A stretch of DNA of 64,000 nucleotides from Actinomycetes bacterium (GTDB lineage: Bacteria > Actinomycetota > Acidimicrobiia > Acidimicrobiales > JAMCPL01), in NCBI GenBank assembly GCA_021846515.1, contig JAJZWU010000007.1, positions 1 to 64,000 on the forward strand. The letters are read 5' to 3'. The notes below the pieces were generated by a model. That model saw nothing but the letters and a program-made list of their open reading frames with translations, was not told where the DNA came from and ran no database searches. Made by a program: the position numbers and the translations under genes. Shown one piece after another: positions 20,423 to 30,414 of this stretch; the stretch's first letter is position 1, and each line of letters starts with the position of its first letter.

Positions 20423-21825
20423 GCAACCCTCAGAGGTATTCTACGCTGATTCGACCCGGGCAACCTCTTGCCAAGATATTCTCCCTTAAGATGGTGAGGG
20501 CCTGCATCGGTAATACTTACCTGCACATAGGATCCGGGGGATAACGGTTGCCCTGGACGGAAGTGTACCAACTTTCCCTGGCGAGTCCTGCCTGTGAGTA
20601 CTGAGTCGTCCTTTTTGGATCTACCTTCTACCTGTACCTCTTCGGTCAAGCCCACTCTGGCTCTATTGCGCTCAAGCGCAGATCGCTCCACCAGATCCAC
20701 CAAGCGCGAGAATCTGGAACTAACGATATCGGGATCCACAAATTGATCCACCATTCGTGCCGCGACCGTTCCAGGTCTGGAAGAAAATTCAAAGGTATAC
20801 GCTGCATCAAACTGCGCCTCTGCAACCACCTTCAGGGTTTGCTCGAAATCATCCTCAGTCTCCCCCGGAAATCCCACAATGATGTCTGTAGTTACCGCCA
20901 AATCAGGTATCATCTCGCGTGCAGCACGCAACTTGCCAAGATAACGCTCGGCATTGTAGCCTCTGTGCATCATTGCCAGTATCCTGTCGCTCCCGGATTG
21001 CAATGGGAAATGGAGTTGCTCACAGACTGCGTCTACCGTCGCCATCGCGTCAATGGTCTCCGGAAGAATGTCCTTGGGGTGAGGACTGGTAAACCTGACC
21101 CTCCGTATACCATCTACTAATCCCACTTCTCTCAGCAACTTGGCAAAAAGCGGACGCCTTCTGGTGATGTCTCGTCCATAGGAGTTCACGTTCTGGCCAA
21201 GTAGGGTAATCTCACTTACACCCTTGGATGCCAACCTGGACACCTCCCCTACTATCTCATCGATCGGTCTGGATGATTCATGCCCCCTGACCATCGGTAC
21301 AGTGCAGAATGTACAGGAATTATTACAACCACTCTGAATGCTCACATAAGCCGACCAGGGGGTATTCTCCATTGATGGCAGGTTCCAGGCATAGCTGCCT
21401 CCCTGGTCTCCGGTCATCCCTTCGGCCTCCTCCCGCGTTTCAGGCACTTCTACAATGGACATGCCCGAATTGCCAGTATCCTTGAGGAGGACGGGTATCC
21501 TGCCAAGATTATATGTACCGACCACGACATCTACATAGGGTGCATGCTCCAGTAGCTGCTCCTTCTCCCGCTGGGCCAGGCAGCCACCGACAACTATACG
21601 CATGGCGGGATTGGCTTGACGCAGGCTTTTTATCTGACCAAGGAAGCCGTATAGCTTGTTGTCTGCGTTTTCCCGGATGCAACAGGTATTGACAAACACA
21701 ACATCTGCATCACCGGGATCATCAACACCCTGCATGCCGACCGATTGCAGGAGCCCTTCGACACGCGAAGTATCATGATCGTTCATCTGGCAACCGAAAC
21801 TACGGGTGTAATAAGTGCTCGCCAT
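20413..21825 (-). CDS. miaB: tRNA-2-methylthio-N6-dimethylallyladenosine synthase; likely start MASTYYTRSFGCQMN
   Basis: SFGCQMNDHDTSRVEGLL, QSGCNNSCTFCTVPMVRGHESSRP radical SAM CxxxCxxC, C-terminal TRAM. Confidence 0.96.
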   Translation of the reverse strand: MASTYYTRSFGCQMNDHDTSRVEGLLQSVGMQGVDDPGDADVVFVNTCCIRENADNKLYGFLGQIKSLRQANPAMRIVVGGCLAQREKEQLLEHAPYVDVVVGTYNLGRIPVLLKDTGNSGMSIVEVPETREEAEGMTGDQGGSYAWNLPSMENTPWSAYVSIQSGCNNSCTFCTVPMVRGHESSRPIDEIVGEVSRLASKGVSEITLLGQNVNSYGRDITRRRPLFAKLLREVGLVDGIRRVRFTSPHPKDILPETIDAMATVDAVCEQLHFPLQSGSDRILAMMHRGYNAERYLGKLRAAREMIPDLAVTTDIIVGFPGETEDDFEQTLKVVAEAQFDAAYTFEFSSRPGTVAARMVDQFVDPDIVSSRFSRLVDLVERSALERNRARVGLTEEVQVEGRSKKDDSVLTGRTRQGKLVHFRPGQPLSPGSYVQVSITDAGPHHLKGEYLGKRLPGSNQRRIPLRVACT

Positions 21826-21994
21826 CACCTCAGTATACCAAGAATTATCAATCCTCCGGGCACTGAAATGCTGCACCCACACAAAAGTACACTGTGGTCC
21901 ATGTAAACAGCCAACCGAGATATTACATATGACGAATCAAAAAGCAGAGCACAGCTCAGGGTGGTCGAATATCGACCCAGCATCACCGACTGAA

Positions 21995-22234
21995 TCACGT
22001 CACACCTGAGTTGCGCTCTCCTCCTTGATCTATCTTAACCACGGGATATGGTTCCATCACTCCAAAGTGCCCAGGAACAAGTGAATATGCCACCACCGTG
22101 CCCGGCATAACAACACGAGTCCCGTCACTTATAGCCGTGCAGTGGAACCCGTAACCTTCAATAGTGCCCACACCCCTTGATTCATCATAGGAGTCGACTA
22201 TACCAACAAACATGCGACCAGGATAAGCACTCAA
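21995..22234 (-). CDS. Small cold-shock-domain-like protein (TTG start overlapping the hisG stop)
   Basis: GIVDSYDESRGVGTIEGYGFHCTAISDGTR resembles the CSD beta1-3 pattern; TTGA overlap with hisG. Confidence 0.6.
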   Translation of the reverse strand: MSAYPGRMFVGIVDSYDESRGVGTIEGYGFHCTAISDGTRVVMPGTVVAYSLVPGHFGVMEPYPVVKIDQGGERNSGVT

Positions 22235-23166
22235 TGCACTACCTTCGAAATGGGTATCTCTACGATATCGCTGGCGCCGGCATCCTTCAACTCCGGTATA
22301 AGAGTATTTACATCTCTTTTCTCTATCACTGTCTCGACGGCATATCCCCCATCGCCTGCCAACTTGGATACGGTAGGTGATTTCATGGATGGCAATAACG
22401 CAAGAACTCCATTCAATCCTGATTCGACAACATTCAGCTTAATAAGAACCTTCCCCCGTGCTTCCAGTACCCCGGTCAAAAGAGTCATAATCTGCTCCAT
22501 TGCGTGACGGCTATCGGGATCTTCTGCGCATTTTTTGTTCGTAATAAGCTCGGTGCGAGATACCAGCAATGTCGAAATAATCCTCAAACCGGCAGCCCTG
22601 AGCGCCCTACCGGTCTCGGTGATCTCCACCACCGCATCGACGATTTCCGGTACCTTCGCTTCCGTGGCACCGTAAGATAATTGAATATCTGCATCTATGC
22701 CCAACTGATCAAAGTAGCGCCTGGTCAACTGTGGATATTCAGTAGAGATTTTCACTCCAGACGGCAGCTCACCGGGATCATTATAGGAAGAATCGCTCGA
22801 TACTGCCAGTACAACGCGAATAGGATTTGCGGTGGCCTTTGAATAAGCCAGCTCGCCCAATGAGACCACGTCTGCTCCCGTCTCTTCTATCCAGTCACGA
22901 CCCGTAATGCCAACATCGAATATTTCTCTCTCCACATAAGTAGGTATCTCCTGAGGTCGCAAAATCATCACTTCGCCTATACGGGGATCATCTATTTCTG
23001 CCCTGTAGTCGACAGAGGAGCTTCTGGACACAGCAAGATCTGCTGCTTCAAATAGTTCGAGAGTAGCCTTCTCAAGAGAACCCTTGGGCAGCACTATTCT
23101 GAGGTCGCGGCTTTTAGTCTTGGCAGGTGCACCGGTAGCATCACCTGCATAACTACCGGAACTCAC
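22231..23166 (-). CDS. hisG: ATP phosphoribosyltransferase (long form)
   Basis: LRIVLPKGSLEKATLELFEAADL, DVGITGRDWIEETGADV, ACT-like C-terminus. Confidence 0.95.
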   Translation of the reverse strand: MSSGSYAGDATGAPAKTKSRDLRIVLPKGSLEKATLELFEAADLAVSRSSSVDYRAEIDDPRIGEVMILRPQEIPTYVEREIFDVGITGRDWIEETGADVVSLGELAYSKATANPIRVVLAVSSDSSYNDPGELPSGVKISTEYPQLTRRYFDQLGIDADIQLSYGATEAKVPEIVDAVVEITETGRALRAAGLRIISTLLVSRTELITNKKCAEDPDSRHAMEQIMTLLTGVLEARGKVLIKLNVVESGLNGVLALLPSMKSPTVSKLAGDGGYAVETVIEKRDVNTLIPELKDAGASDIVEIPISKVVH

Positions 23167-23747
23167 GATTGAGCCTCTCTGGTAGACACAAGGTACCGGG
23201 AGAACATATCTATCATCTCCAACGCAACGGTTACTGCCTCATAACCTTTATTGCCTGCCCCCTCCTCAGAACGCTCAAGAGCTTGACCCTCATTCTCGGT
23301 CGTCAGCACTCCAAAGATAACCGGCTTGTCTACCTCAAGCATTACCTGCCGGATTCCGGCAGCGCACTCGCCAGCCACATAATCGAAATGGGGAGTATCT
23401 CCCCTTATCACGGCTCCCAAACATACAATAGCGTCATAAGCATTACCGGAGGCCATCCGCCGTGCAGCCAGTGGAATCTCGAAGGCGCCGGGCACCCAGG
23501 CAACACTAACCAGGTGAGGCGAGATACCATACGCTTTAAGCCCCTCAAGTGCTCCATCAAATAGCCTCTTTGTAATTGACGAGTTGAATAATGAACAGAC
23601 CAATCCAATCCTGGCTCCTCTCGAGGCAGCCACCTTAGGATCCCCCCGGATAACCCTACCGACACCGGACTCTATCTCCTGCCACTCTTCGTCAGATAGA
23701 CCTGGCAAACTCCGGTCAGACATACTGCCTAGATTAGAGGACATCAT
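23163..23747 (-). CDS. ribH: 6,7-dimethyl-8-ribityllumazine synthase
   Basis: WVPGAFEIPLAARRMA, CLGAVIRGDTPHFDYV, GVLTTENEGQALERS. Confidence 0.96.
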   Translation of the reverse strand: MMSSNLGSMSDRSLPGLSDEEWQEIESGVGRVIRGDPKVAASRGARIGLVCSLFNSSITKRLFDGALEGLKAYGISPHLVSVAWVPGAFEIPLAARRMASGNAYDAIVCLGAVIRGDTPHFDYVAGECAAGIRQVMLEVDKPVIFGVLTTENEGQALERSEEGAGNKGYEAVTVALEMIDMFSRYLVSTREAQS

Positions 23748-24960
23748 CCAAGCCCTCTATTAGATGACCCATACGCTCTCGTTTTGTACGCAGGTATTTT
23801 ATATTCTCTGGATTCACAGCAGGAGGCAGAGCGACGCGTTCAGTGATTACCAACCCAAATCCATCCAATCCTCCGTATTTTGCAGGATTGTTCGTCATTA
23901 GCCTCATCCTGGTAACTCCTATGTCTGCAAGTATCTGAGACCCAATACCATACTCCCGCACATCCACCGGCAACCCGAGATCAAGGTTTGCATCGACAGT
24001 ATCCCTACCCTGCTCCTGAAGGCTGTAGGCTCTCATCTTGTGTCCAAGCCCGATTCCACGTCCTTCATGGCCACGCAAATAGACTATTACCCCCCTACCC
24101 GCATCCCCTATCATTGACATTGCCTGCTGGAGTTGAACGCCGCAGTCGCATCTCATGGAGCCAAATACGTCACCGGTCAGACATTCTGAATGAACACGAA
24201 CCAGCACTGGCTCATCACCGGATACATCCCCCTTTACCAATGCAAAATGCTGCTCGCCGTCGAGCACCGATTCGTATACCATTCCCTCACAATCACCAAT
24301 TGCAGTCGGTATTCTGGCCTTTGCAACAAGCTGCACCAATTTCTCGTTGCGTCTGCGGAACTTGATCAGATCAGCTATAGATATAATGGGTAGATCGTGA
24401 TCAGATGCAAATTGCTCGAGCTCTGGAAGCCTGGCCATACCCTTTTTGTCTGCACTGACGATTTCACACAACACTCCCCCTGGATAGAGGCCGGCTGCCT
24501 TGGCCAAGTCTACAGTAGCCTCTGTATGTCCGCCACGTTTCAACACCCCGCCCGGAGAATATCGTAACGGGAAGACATGACCGGGACGGTTAAAATCCTT
24601 TGGAAGGGACTCCGAATCTACAAGTGCTCTAATGGTAGCAGCCCTATCTGTAGAAGATATACCGGAGCTTGTGCCATGCCTGTAATCGACACTGACCGTA
24701 AAGGCCGTCCTCTGTGATTCTGTATTATATCTGTGCTCTATCATGAGTGGCAGGTCAAGCTCCTCCAGGCGTTCCGGGGTCAGTGGAACGCAGATGACCC
24801 CAGAGGTGTATTCCAGAAAAAAGGCAATCTTATCCGGCGTAACCGCTTCCGCGGCCATAACCAAATCACCTTCGTTCTCTCTATCCTCGTCGTCCACCAC
24901 GACGGCCATACCACCGTTGCGAATTACCTCTATTGCTTCTTCTATGCTCGTCAATGCCAC
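23734..24960 (-). CDS. ribBA: Bifunctional 3,4-dihydroxy-2-butanone-4-phosphate synthase/GTP cyclohydrolase II
   Basis: VVVDDEDRENEGDLVMAAE; RVHSECLTGDVFGSMRCDCG; HEGRGIGLGHK. Confidence 0.97.
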   Translation of the reverse strand: MALTSIEEAIEVIRNGGMAVVVDDEDRENEGDLVMAAEAVTPDKIAFFLEYTSGVICVPLTPERLEELDLPLMIEHRYNTESQRTAFTVSVDYRHGTSSGISSTDRAATIRALVDSESLPKDFNRPGHVFPLRYSPGGVLKRGGHTEATVDLAKAAGLYPGGVLCEIVSADKKGMARLPELEQFASDHDLPIISIADLIKFRRRNEKLVQLVAKARIPTAIGDCEGMVYESVLDGEQHFALVKGDVSGDEPVLVRVHSECLTGDVFGSMRCDCGVQLQQAMSMIGDAGRGVIVYLRGHEGRGIGLGHKMRAYSLQEQGRDTVDANLDLGLPVDVREYGIGSQILADIGVTRMRLMTNNPAKYGGLDGFGLVITERVALPPAVNPENIKYLRTKRERMGHLIEGLDDVL

Positions 24961-26009
24961 CAGGCTCTCTCCTTGGGTTCTATAGATACCTTTATATCAT
25001 CCCCCATCGGTGTCATTTCCACAAACCGGCCACGCCAAAGTGAATTCATATCCTGCACACCGGGACCGCTGAACATTGCTCTGGCATCATCTCCTCCGAA
25101 CAAAACTGGCGCCATATAGAACACATACCTATCTACCATGCCTGCATCATGAAACTCATGCGCTACCACAGATCCTCCTTCTACGAGTACCGACATGTAG
25201 CCTTCTTCAGCCAATCCCCGTAATAAATCAGCTACATCACCATCATACTCCAGAGCTGGCAGTACACGAGCACCTTGGGGAATCTTTCCAAGTACGATTC
25301 GTAGTGGCTGGCGCGCCAGCTGATCGCCACCCTCTCTGGCGGTGAGTTGCGGATCGTCGGCACGTACTGTTCCCGCACCGGTGATTATTACATCACTGCG
25401 CGATCTCATCAAATGCACATCCTCACGGGCAACCTCCCCGGTAATCCATTGGCTGGATCCATCGGGAGCAGCAATCCTTCCATCAGCAGATATGGCCAGT
25501 TTAAGAGTCACCCAGGGAACTCCCGCTACTCTGTGCTTTATATAGGGCATCAATGACTCCTCTACTTCATTGGCCAGTAGCCCTACCTCCACCTCAATGC
25601 CGACATCCTCTAATTTCTTGATACCTGATCCGTTTACCTTCGGGTCAGGGTCCTGTATCGCTACGACGACCCTCTTTACACCGGCTTCAATGATTGAATT
25701 CACACATGGTGGCGTACGGCCATAATGGCTGCATGGTTCCAGAGTCACGTAAAGTGTAGAGCCTTCAGCTGACTTGCCTGCATTTTTTACCGCATCCAGA
25801 ACTACTATTTCAGCATGCCTGCCGGGAGGCGGCTCAGTGAAACCTTCAAAGACCTCTCCGTCACGATCAATGAGTACTGCACCTACCCAGGGGTTTGGAG
25901 AGGTTGTGCCTGCAATGCTCGATGCCAATTCCAATGCAGCACGCATCATAGTTTCATCTGAAGGGATATCCGATTGTGAAGGTACCACTATACCTACCAT
26001 AATAGCCAA
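24951..26009 (-). CDS. ribD: Bifunctional diaminohydroxyphosphoribosylaminopyrimidine deaminase/reductase
   Basis: NPWVGAVLIDRDGEVFEGFTEPPPGRHAEIVVLDA, LEPCSHYGRTPPCVNSII, ITGAGTVRADDPQL. Confidence 0.95.
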   Translation of the reverse strand: MAIMVGIVVPSQSDIPSDETMMRAALELASSIAGTTSPNPWVGAVLIDRDGEVFEGFTEPPPGRHAEIVVLDAVKNAGKSAEGSTLYVTLEPCSHYGRTPPCVNSIIEAGVKRVVVAIQDPDPKVNGSGIKKLEDVGIEVEVGLLANEVEESLMPYIKHRVAGVPWVTLKLAISADGRIAAPDGSSQWITGEVAREDVHLMRSRSDVIITGAGTVRADDPQLTAREGGDQLARQPLRIVLGKIPQGARVLPALEYDGDVADLLRGLAEEGYMSVLVEGGSVVAHEFHDAGMVDRYVFYMAPVLFGGDDARAMFSGPGVQDMNSLWRGRFVEMTPMGDDIKVSIEPKERAWWH

Positions 26010-26256
26010 CTAGCAATAGCCAATGTATAGTGTACGCTTAGCAACGTAACCATATTCTTAATCCTGCGATTTCAGCTGCTCTAATGCCCGTGAGAGAAGA
26101 TGCAAGCATGCAGGAGCGATGCCTGATATGACAACCCATCCCTAGAAGTCATCTGGCCGGTGATATCTGATGGCTGTCAGCGGATCCCTACACTGGCTTA
26201 CCACATGAGTAGGCTCTGCTGACCGGTTAGTTGGAATCGGATAAAATGATCTTGCA

Positions 26257-26763
26257 ATGGTCGATGAACAAGTAACAAGCGACAGTACGGTGAGTACGGT
26301 AGCAATGAATAGCAACAAGCTGAAAGCTCCTCAAGTCCCCCCAAATTGTGACCTTACATTGGGTATGGTATGCGTAGACAAGCAACAACCGGGAATAACG
26401 GTGTGGCGGATGAAAGCCGACGAGCGTTTTTCCAACCCAGTCGGAGCTATGCAGGGTGGATTCATTGCTGCATTCTGCGACTCGGCAATGGGGGCATCCA
26501 GCCTTACCTGGCACAGAGGCAGGCAAGTCTATTCATTCAATGCCGAGATGAAAGTAAGCCTTATGCGGCCAGTCATATTACCGGCCGAACTAACCTGCAC
26601 TGCCAAGGTTATTTCGGGGGGACGTAGGGCAGTCTTTGCAGAAGCGGAGGTCACCGACCAGGCAGGTCATCTTGTCGCAAAAGCCAGTTCAACGTTTCTT
26701 ATCAGCGAACGAACGGAAAGCGCCTCAAAGACAGGTTCTGCTCAGATACCTGGGAATGAGTAG
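26257..26763 (+). CDS. PaaI-type hotdog-fold thioesterase
   Basis: GAMQGGFIAAFCDSAMGASSL...FNAEMKVSLMRPV. Confidence 0.8.
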   Translation: MVDEQVTSDSTVSTVAMNSNKLKAPQVPPNCDLTLGMVCVDKQQPGITVWRMKADERFSNPVGAMQGGFIAAFCDSAMGASSLTWHRGRQVYSFNAEMKVSLMRPVILPAELTCTAKVISGGRRAVFAEAEVTDQAGHLVAKASSTFLISERTESASKTGSAQIPGNE

Positions 26764-28075
26764 AAGATTGCCGGGAGAACCCTCAAACGATAACGCCGGA
26801 TGGAGTACAGGCAACGACCAAGTACGAACAGAGCGATATGACAACAGCCAGATCATCTCAGATAGTATCGCCAACGATCTCCATAGAACAGTGGTGATAA
26901 GCGCGGAAACCGTAATTACGCCCTACGACATATTAAAGAATCAGGCTATTACTATTCGCGATGGCCTTATAATCTCCATACAGCCAGTCGAAGCCGCACT
27001 CGCAGCTAATGGCCCAGCAGGTAACGCCATAAGGAACTACGACATAATAGTGCCTGGATTTATAGATATACAGGTTAATGGCGTTGGATCGGTAGATGTT
27101 GCCTCAGCATCCTCAGGGCAAATGGAGGAGATAGGCAGAGCCCTGCTCGCCCAGGGGACAACCACATGGTGTCCTACCGTTATCACTGCTCCCCTACCGG
27201 AACTTGAATCCCAGTTGCAAAAGATAAACGACATCGCCCTGCATCCAATAGAAGATCTGCCTCACATAGCTGGAGCACACTTGGAAGGCCCCTTCATTAC
27301 GGTTGCAGGAGCACATCCCACTGAATACATGATTGCAAAGGTCGATCTTGATGTGCTCCGTCGACTTGCCCCTTACCTCACTATAATTACACTTGCTCCC
27401 GAGATTGATGGGGCAATGGACGCAATCAGGTACCTCTCTTCCGAGGGGGTGGTGGTATCTTTGGGCCATTCCAATTGCACAGCCGAGCAGGCACACGACG
27501 CCATAGATCGTGGAGCAGGATTGGTCACCCATCTTGGAAATGCTATGAGTGCAATGCATCACCGAAAGCCTGGGCTGGTCGGCGCTGGATTGGAGGATGG
27601 CAGAGTTAGGGTGTCGCTTATTGCGGATCTAATCCACTCGCACCCTTATTTTTTGGAACTGGCCTTCAAGTCCAAGGGGCCAGACCATATCGCCATCATA
27701 ACTGATAGCGTTGCTGCAGGGTTGGGAGTAATAGGAGCGGCTCCCATAAACAGTTCGCCGTCTGATGATGATGATAATGCTTATATACCACGCACAGCGG
27801 ACGGCCAGCTCGCGGGATCGACAGTTACCATGCCTCAATCGATTGCCAATTTACACAACAGGTGTAGCATTGAGCTAACAAGCTGTATAGAAGCCGCCAC
27901 GGCCTCTCCGGCGCGATTGCTGGGACTTTCTGACCGAGGTCATATTGCCATAGGAAATCAAGCAGACCTTGTTGCATTGCAAAAAGATACTTTTAGTGTG
28001 CAGGCAACATATATCAACGGTACGCTGGCCTACAGTCCGCCCACAGGTCTGTATAATGCTCAAACTGCAGAGTAA
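26756..28075 (+). CDS. nagA: N-acetylglucosamine-6-phosphate deacetylase (likely start at 26756, overlapping the thioesterase)
   Basis: VPGFIDIQVNGVGSVDV, GAHLEGPFI, SLGHSNCTAEQAHDAIDRGAGLVTHLGNAM. Confidence 0.93.
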   Translation: MSRRLPGEPSNDNAGWSTGNDQVRTERYDNSQIISDSIANDLHRTVVISAETVITPYDILKNQAITIRDGLIISIQPVEAALAANGPAGNAIRNYDIIVPGFIDIQVNGVGSVDVASASSGQMEEIGRALLAQGTTTWCPTVITAPLPELESQLQKINDIALHPIEDLPHIAGAHLEGPFITVAGAHPTEYMIAKVDLDVLRRLAPYLTIITLAPEIDGAMDAIRYLSSEGVVVSLGHSNCTAEQAHDAIDRGAGLVTHLGNAMSAMHHRKPGLVGAGLEDGRVRVSLIADLIHSHPYFLELAFKSKGPDHIAIITDSVAAGLGVIGAAPINSSPSDDDDNAYIPRTADGQLAGSTVTMPQSIANLHNRCSIELTSCIEAATASPARLLGLSDRGHIAIGNQADLVALQKDTFSVQATYINGTLAYSPPTGLYNAQTAE

Positions 28076-28179
28076 TGCTATATGAGCCCCATATGCCGCG
28101 GGATCCAGCTACCGCACGGGATACTGACCGTCATATTGCCGGGTGACTCTATAGTGTCCAAGCTGTAATGTAACAGCAG

Positions 28180-30228
28180 ATGACAATCTACTACACTAGT
28201 AGCATGCAACAGGAAACTCATAACGCTCAACAAGGATCCAGTAAAACAACAGTAGATACAGACATAGAAGACCTATGTGTAGCGGTCATAAGGGGCCTTG
28301 CAATGGATATGCCCCAGCGTGCAAACTCCGGTCACCCCGGTACAGCAATGGCGCTTGCCCCGCTTGCTCATGTCTTGTTCTCACGCATAATGACTCACGA
28401 TCCATCAGATCCTCAATGGCCGGATAGGGATAGGTTCGTTCTGTCCTGTGGACACGCTTCGGTATTGCTCTACAGCATGCTCTACCTGACAGGCTATGGG
28501 CTTACGATAGATGATCTCAAAAGCTTCCGCCAATTGGGGAGTATTACTCCGGGCCATCCCGAAGTCGGGCTCACTCCAGGGGTCGAGATCACTACAGGTC
28601 CGCTGGGACAGGGGTTGGCTACATCGGTAGGAATGGCAGTTGCAGAGCGATTCTTGAGATCAAAGGTAGGATCAGAGTTGGTAGACCATCATACATATGT
28701 GATCTGTTCTGATGGTGACCTCATGGAGGGGATCAGTCACGAAGCAGCTTCATTTGCCGGTCATCAGAGACTCGGAAGGCTTGTATGCATATACGACGAC
28801 AATCATATAACTATCGACGGATCTACCGATCTGGCCTACAGCGATAACGTGGCAGGACGCTTTGAATCATACGGCTGGCATGTAATGCCCATCGGCGAAG
28901 TGGCTGAAGACCGTAGAGTTCTACAATCTGCAATCGAAACGGCAAAAAATGACGAGAGGCCATCTATGATCATTCTACGCAGCCATATTGGATGGCCATC
29001 GCCACACAAACACGATACATCTGCAGCACACGGCGAGCCATTGGGTGTAGACGAAGTCAGAGAGACCAAAGAAATACTCAGACTACCTGAAGATCAGGAA
29101 ATGTACGTACCGGAGTCTGTCCTGGACTTCTACCGGAAAGCAGTTGCACCAAAATCCGCTGTCCGCCAAAGCTGGGAATCCAGATTGAAGTCGGCTCCTC
29201 AAGAAACAGCAGAACTGTGGAAATCATTGCACAATCCTCCTCCAAGGTCATGGCAACAGTCATTACCAATCTTCGCTACCGGTACCGCTGTAGCAACCAG
29301 GGCTGGGTTAAAAAAGTGCATCGGGTCCACAAAACAATACCTGCCAGGGCTACTTGCCGGATCTGCCGATCTTACCGGCAACACGGGAGTTGAATTGGAA
29401 GACGCTTCGCAACTATCAGCCGACTATCCTGCAGGCACTCAAGTGCACTTCGGTATCAGGGAACATGCAATGGCAGCCACCATGCTCGGAGCATCTCGCC
29501 ACGGTGGCATACTGCCGGTAGGAGGAACTTTTTTTGTATTCAGTGACTACATGAAGCCATCAGTTAGACTGGCTGCGCTCACCCACAGCCATGTAATCTA
29601 TTCCTGGACTCACGATTCTATCGGACTGGGAGAAGATGGACCCACGCATCAACCTATAGAACATCTAATGGCTATGCGTGCTATGCCGGGTATCGTGATC
29701 ATCCGTCCGGCAGATGCAAACGAATGCTCCCAAGCCTGGCGTATCGCAGTAGAGCATGACGGCCCAGTCGGGCTGGTACTTTCACGACAACCCCTGGAGG
29801 TACTACCCGGCACTTCTGACCCGCTGGAAAATAGAACCCTGGAAAACGAAGGCGTAGCCAGAGGAGCTTATGTACTGGCCGAATCGGAAGAAACTCCCGA
29901 CATTGTACTGACAGCAAGTGGCAGTGAAGTAGCCCTATGCCTACAAGCCAGAGAGGTTTTGAAAAATAGTGGGCGAAACGCAAGGGTAGTTTCATTCCCC
30001 TCCTGGGAGATCTTTGAAAAACAGGACGAAGACTATAAAAAACATATATTTCCACCCGGAGTCCCAACTCTTGCAGTTGAAGCCGGAAGCAAACTGGGTT
30101 GGGACCGTTATGCCACCAAAGTAATCGGCATGGAATCTTTTGGTGCATCTGCACCCGGTGCACAGGTAATGGAAAAATTTGGCTTTACGGTAGAAAATGT
30201 CAGCGCAGAGGCACTTACATTACTGTAG
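28180..30228 (+). CDS. tkt: Transketolase
   Basis: RANSGHPGTAMALAPLAHVLF, TGPLGQGLATSVGMA, GDGDLMEG-like CSDGDLMEGISHE, IGLGEDGPTHQPIEH. Confidence 0.97.
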   Translation: MTIYYTSSMQQETHNAQQGSSKTTVDTDIEDLCVAVIRGLAMDMPQRANSGHPGTAMALAPLAHVLFSRIMTHDPSDPQWPDRDRFVLSCGHASVLLYSMLYLTGYGLTIDDLKSFRQLGSITPGHPEVGLTPGVEITTGPLGQGLATSVGMAVAERFLRSKVGSELVDHHTYVICSDGDLMEGISHEAASFAGHQRLGRLVCIYDDNHITIDGSTDLAYSDNVAGRFESYGWHVMPIGEVAEDRRVLQSAIETAKNDERPSMIILRSHIGWPSPHKHDTSAAHGEPLGVDEVRETKEILRLPEDQEMYVPESVLDFYRKAVAPKSAVRQSWESRLKSAPQETAELWKSLHNPPPRSWQQSLPIFATGTAVATRAGLKKCIGSTKQYLPGLLAGSADLTGNTGVELEDASQLSADYPAGTQVHFGIREHAMAATMLGASRHGGILPVGGTFFVFSDYMKPSVRLAALTHSHVIYSWTHDSIGLGEDGPTHQPIEHLMAMRAMPGIVIIRPADANECSQAWRIAVEHDGPVGLVLSRQPLEVLPGTSDPLENRTLENEGVARGAYVLAESEETPDIVLTASGSEVALCLQAREVLKNSGRNARVVSFPSWEIFEKQDEDYKKHIFPPGVPTLAVEAGSKLGWDRYATKVIGMESFGASAPGAQVMEKFGFTVENVSAEALTLL

Positions 30229-30414
30229 CTCGTTTCATCCCATGCGCCATCGCCAGCAGCACTTACTCCTCCTATGGCCGCACGTCTCCCTATACCTCCC
30301 GTCTCCACCATCGACGGCAGGACTTATGAACCCCACATATAGCTATTGCCGCAGTTGTGAACCAATTCGCTTCGCGTCTTCAATGGCCATTACACGTGAT
30401 AGATTGTAAATGAT

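Noticed and set aside
26010-26256. Possible FMN or cobalamin riboswitch upstream of ribD (GTGAGAGAAGATG and GCCAGTGTAGGG caught my eye)
   Set aside because: The strings are isolated; I could not find the other conserved RFN or B12-box segments in order on either strand. An Infernal/Rfam scan would settle it
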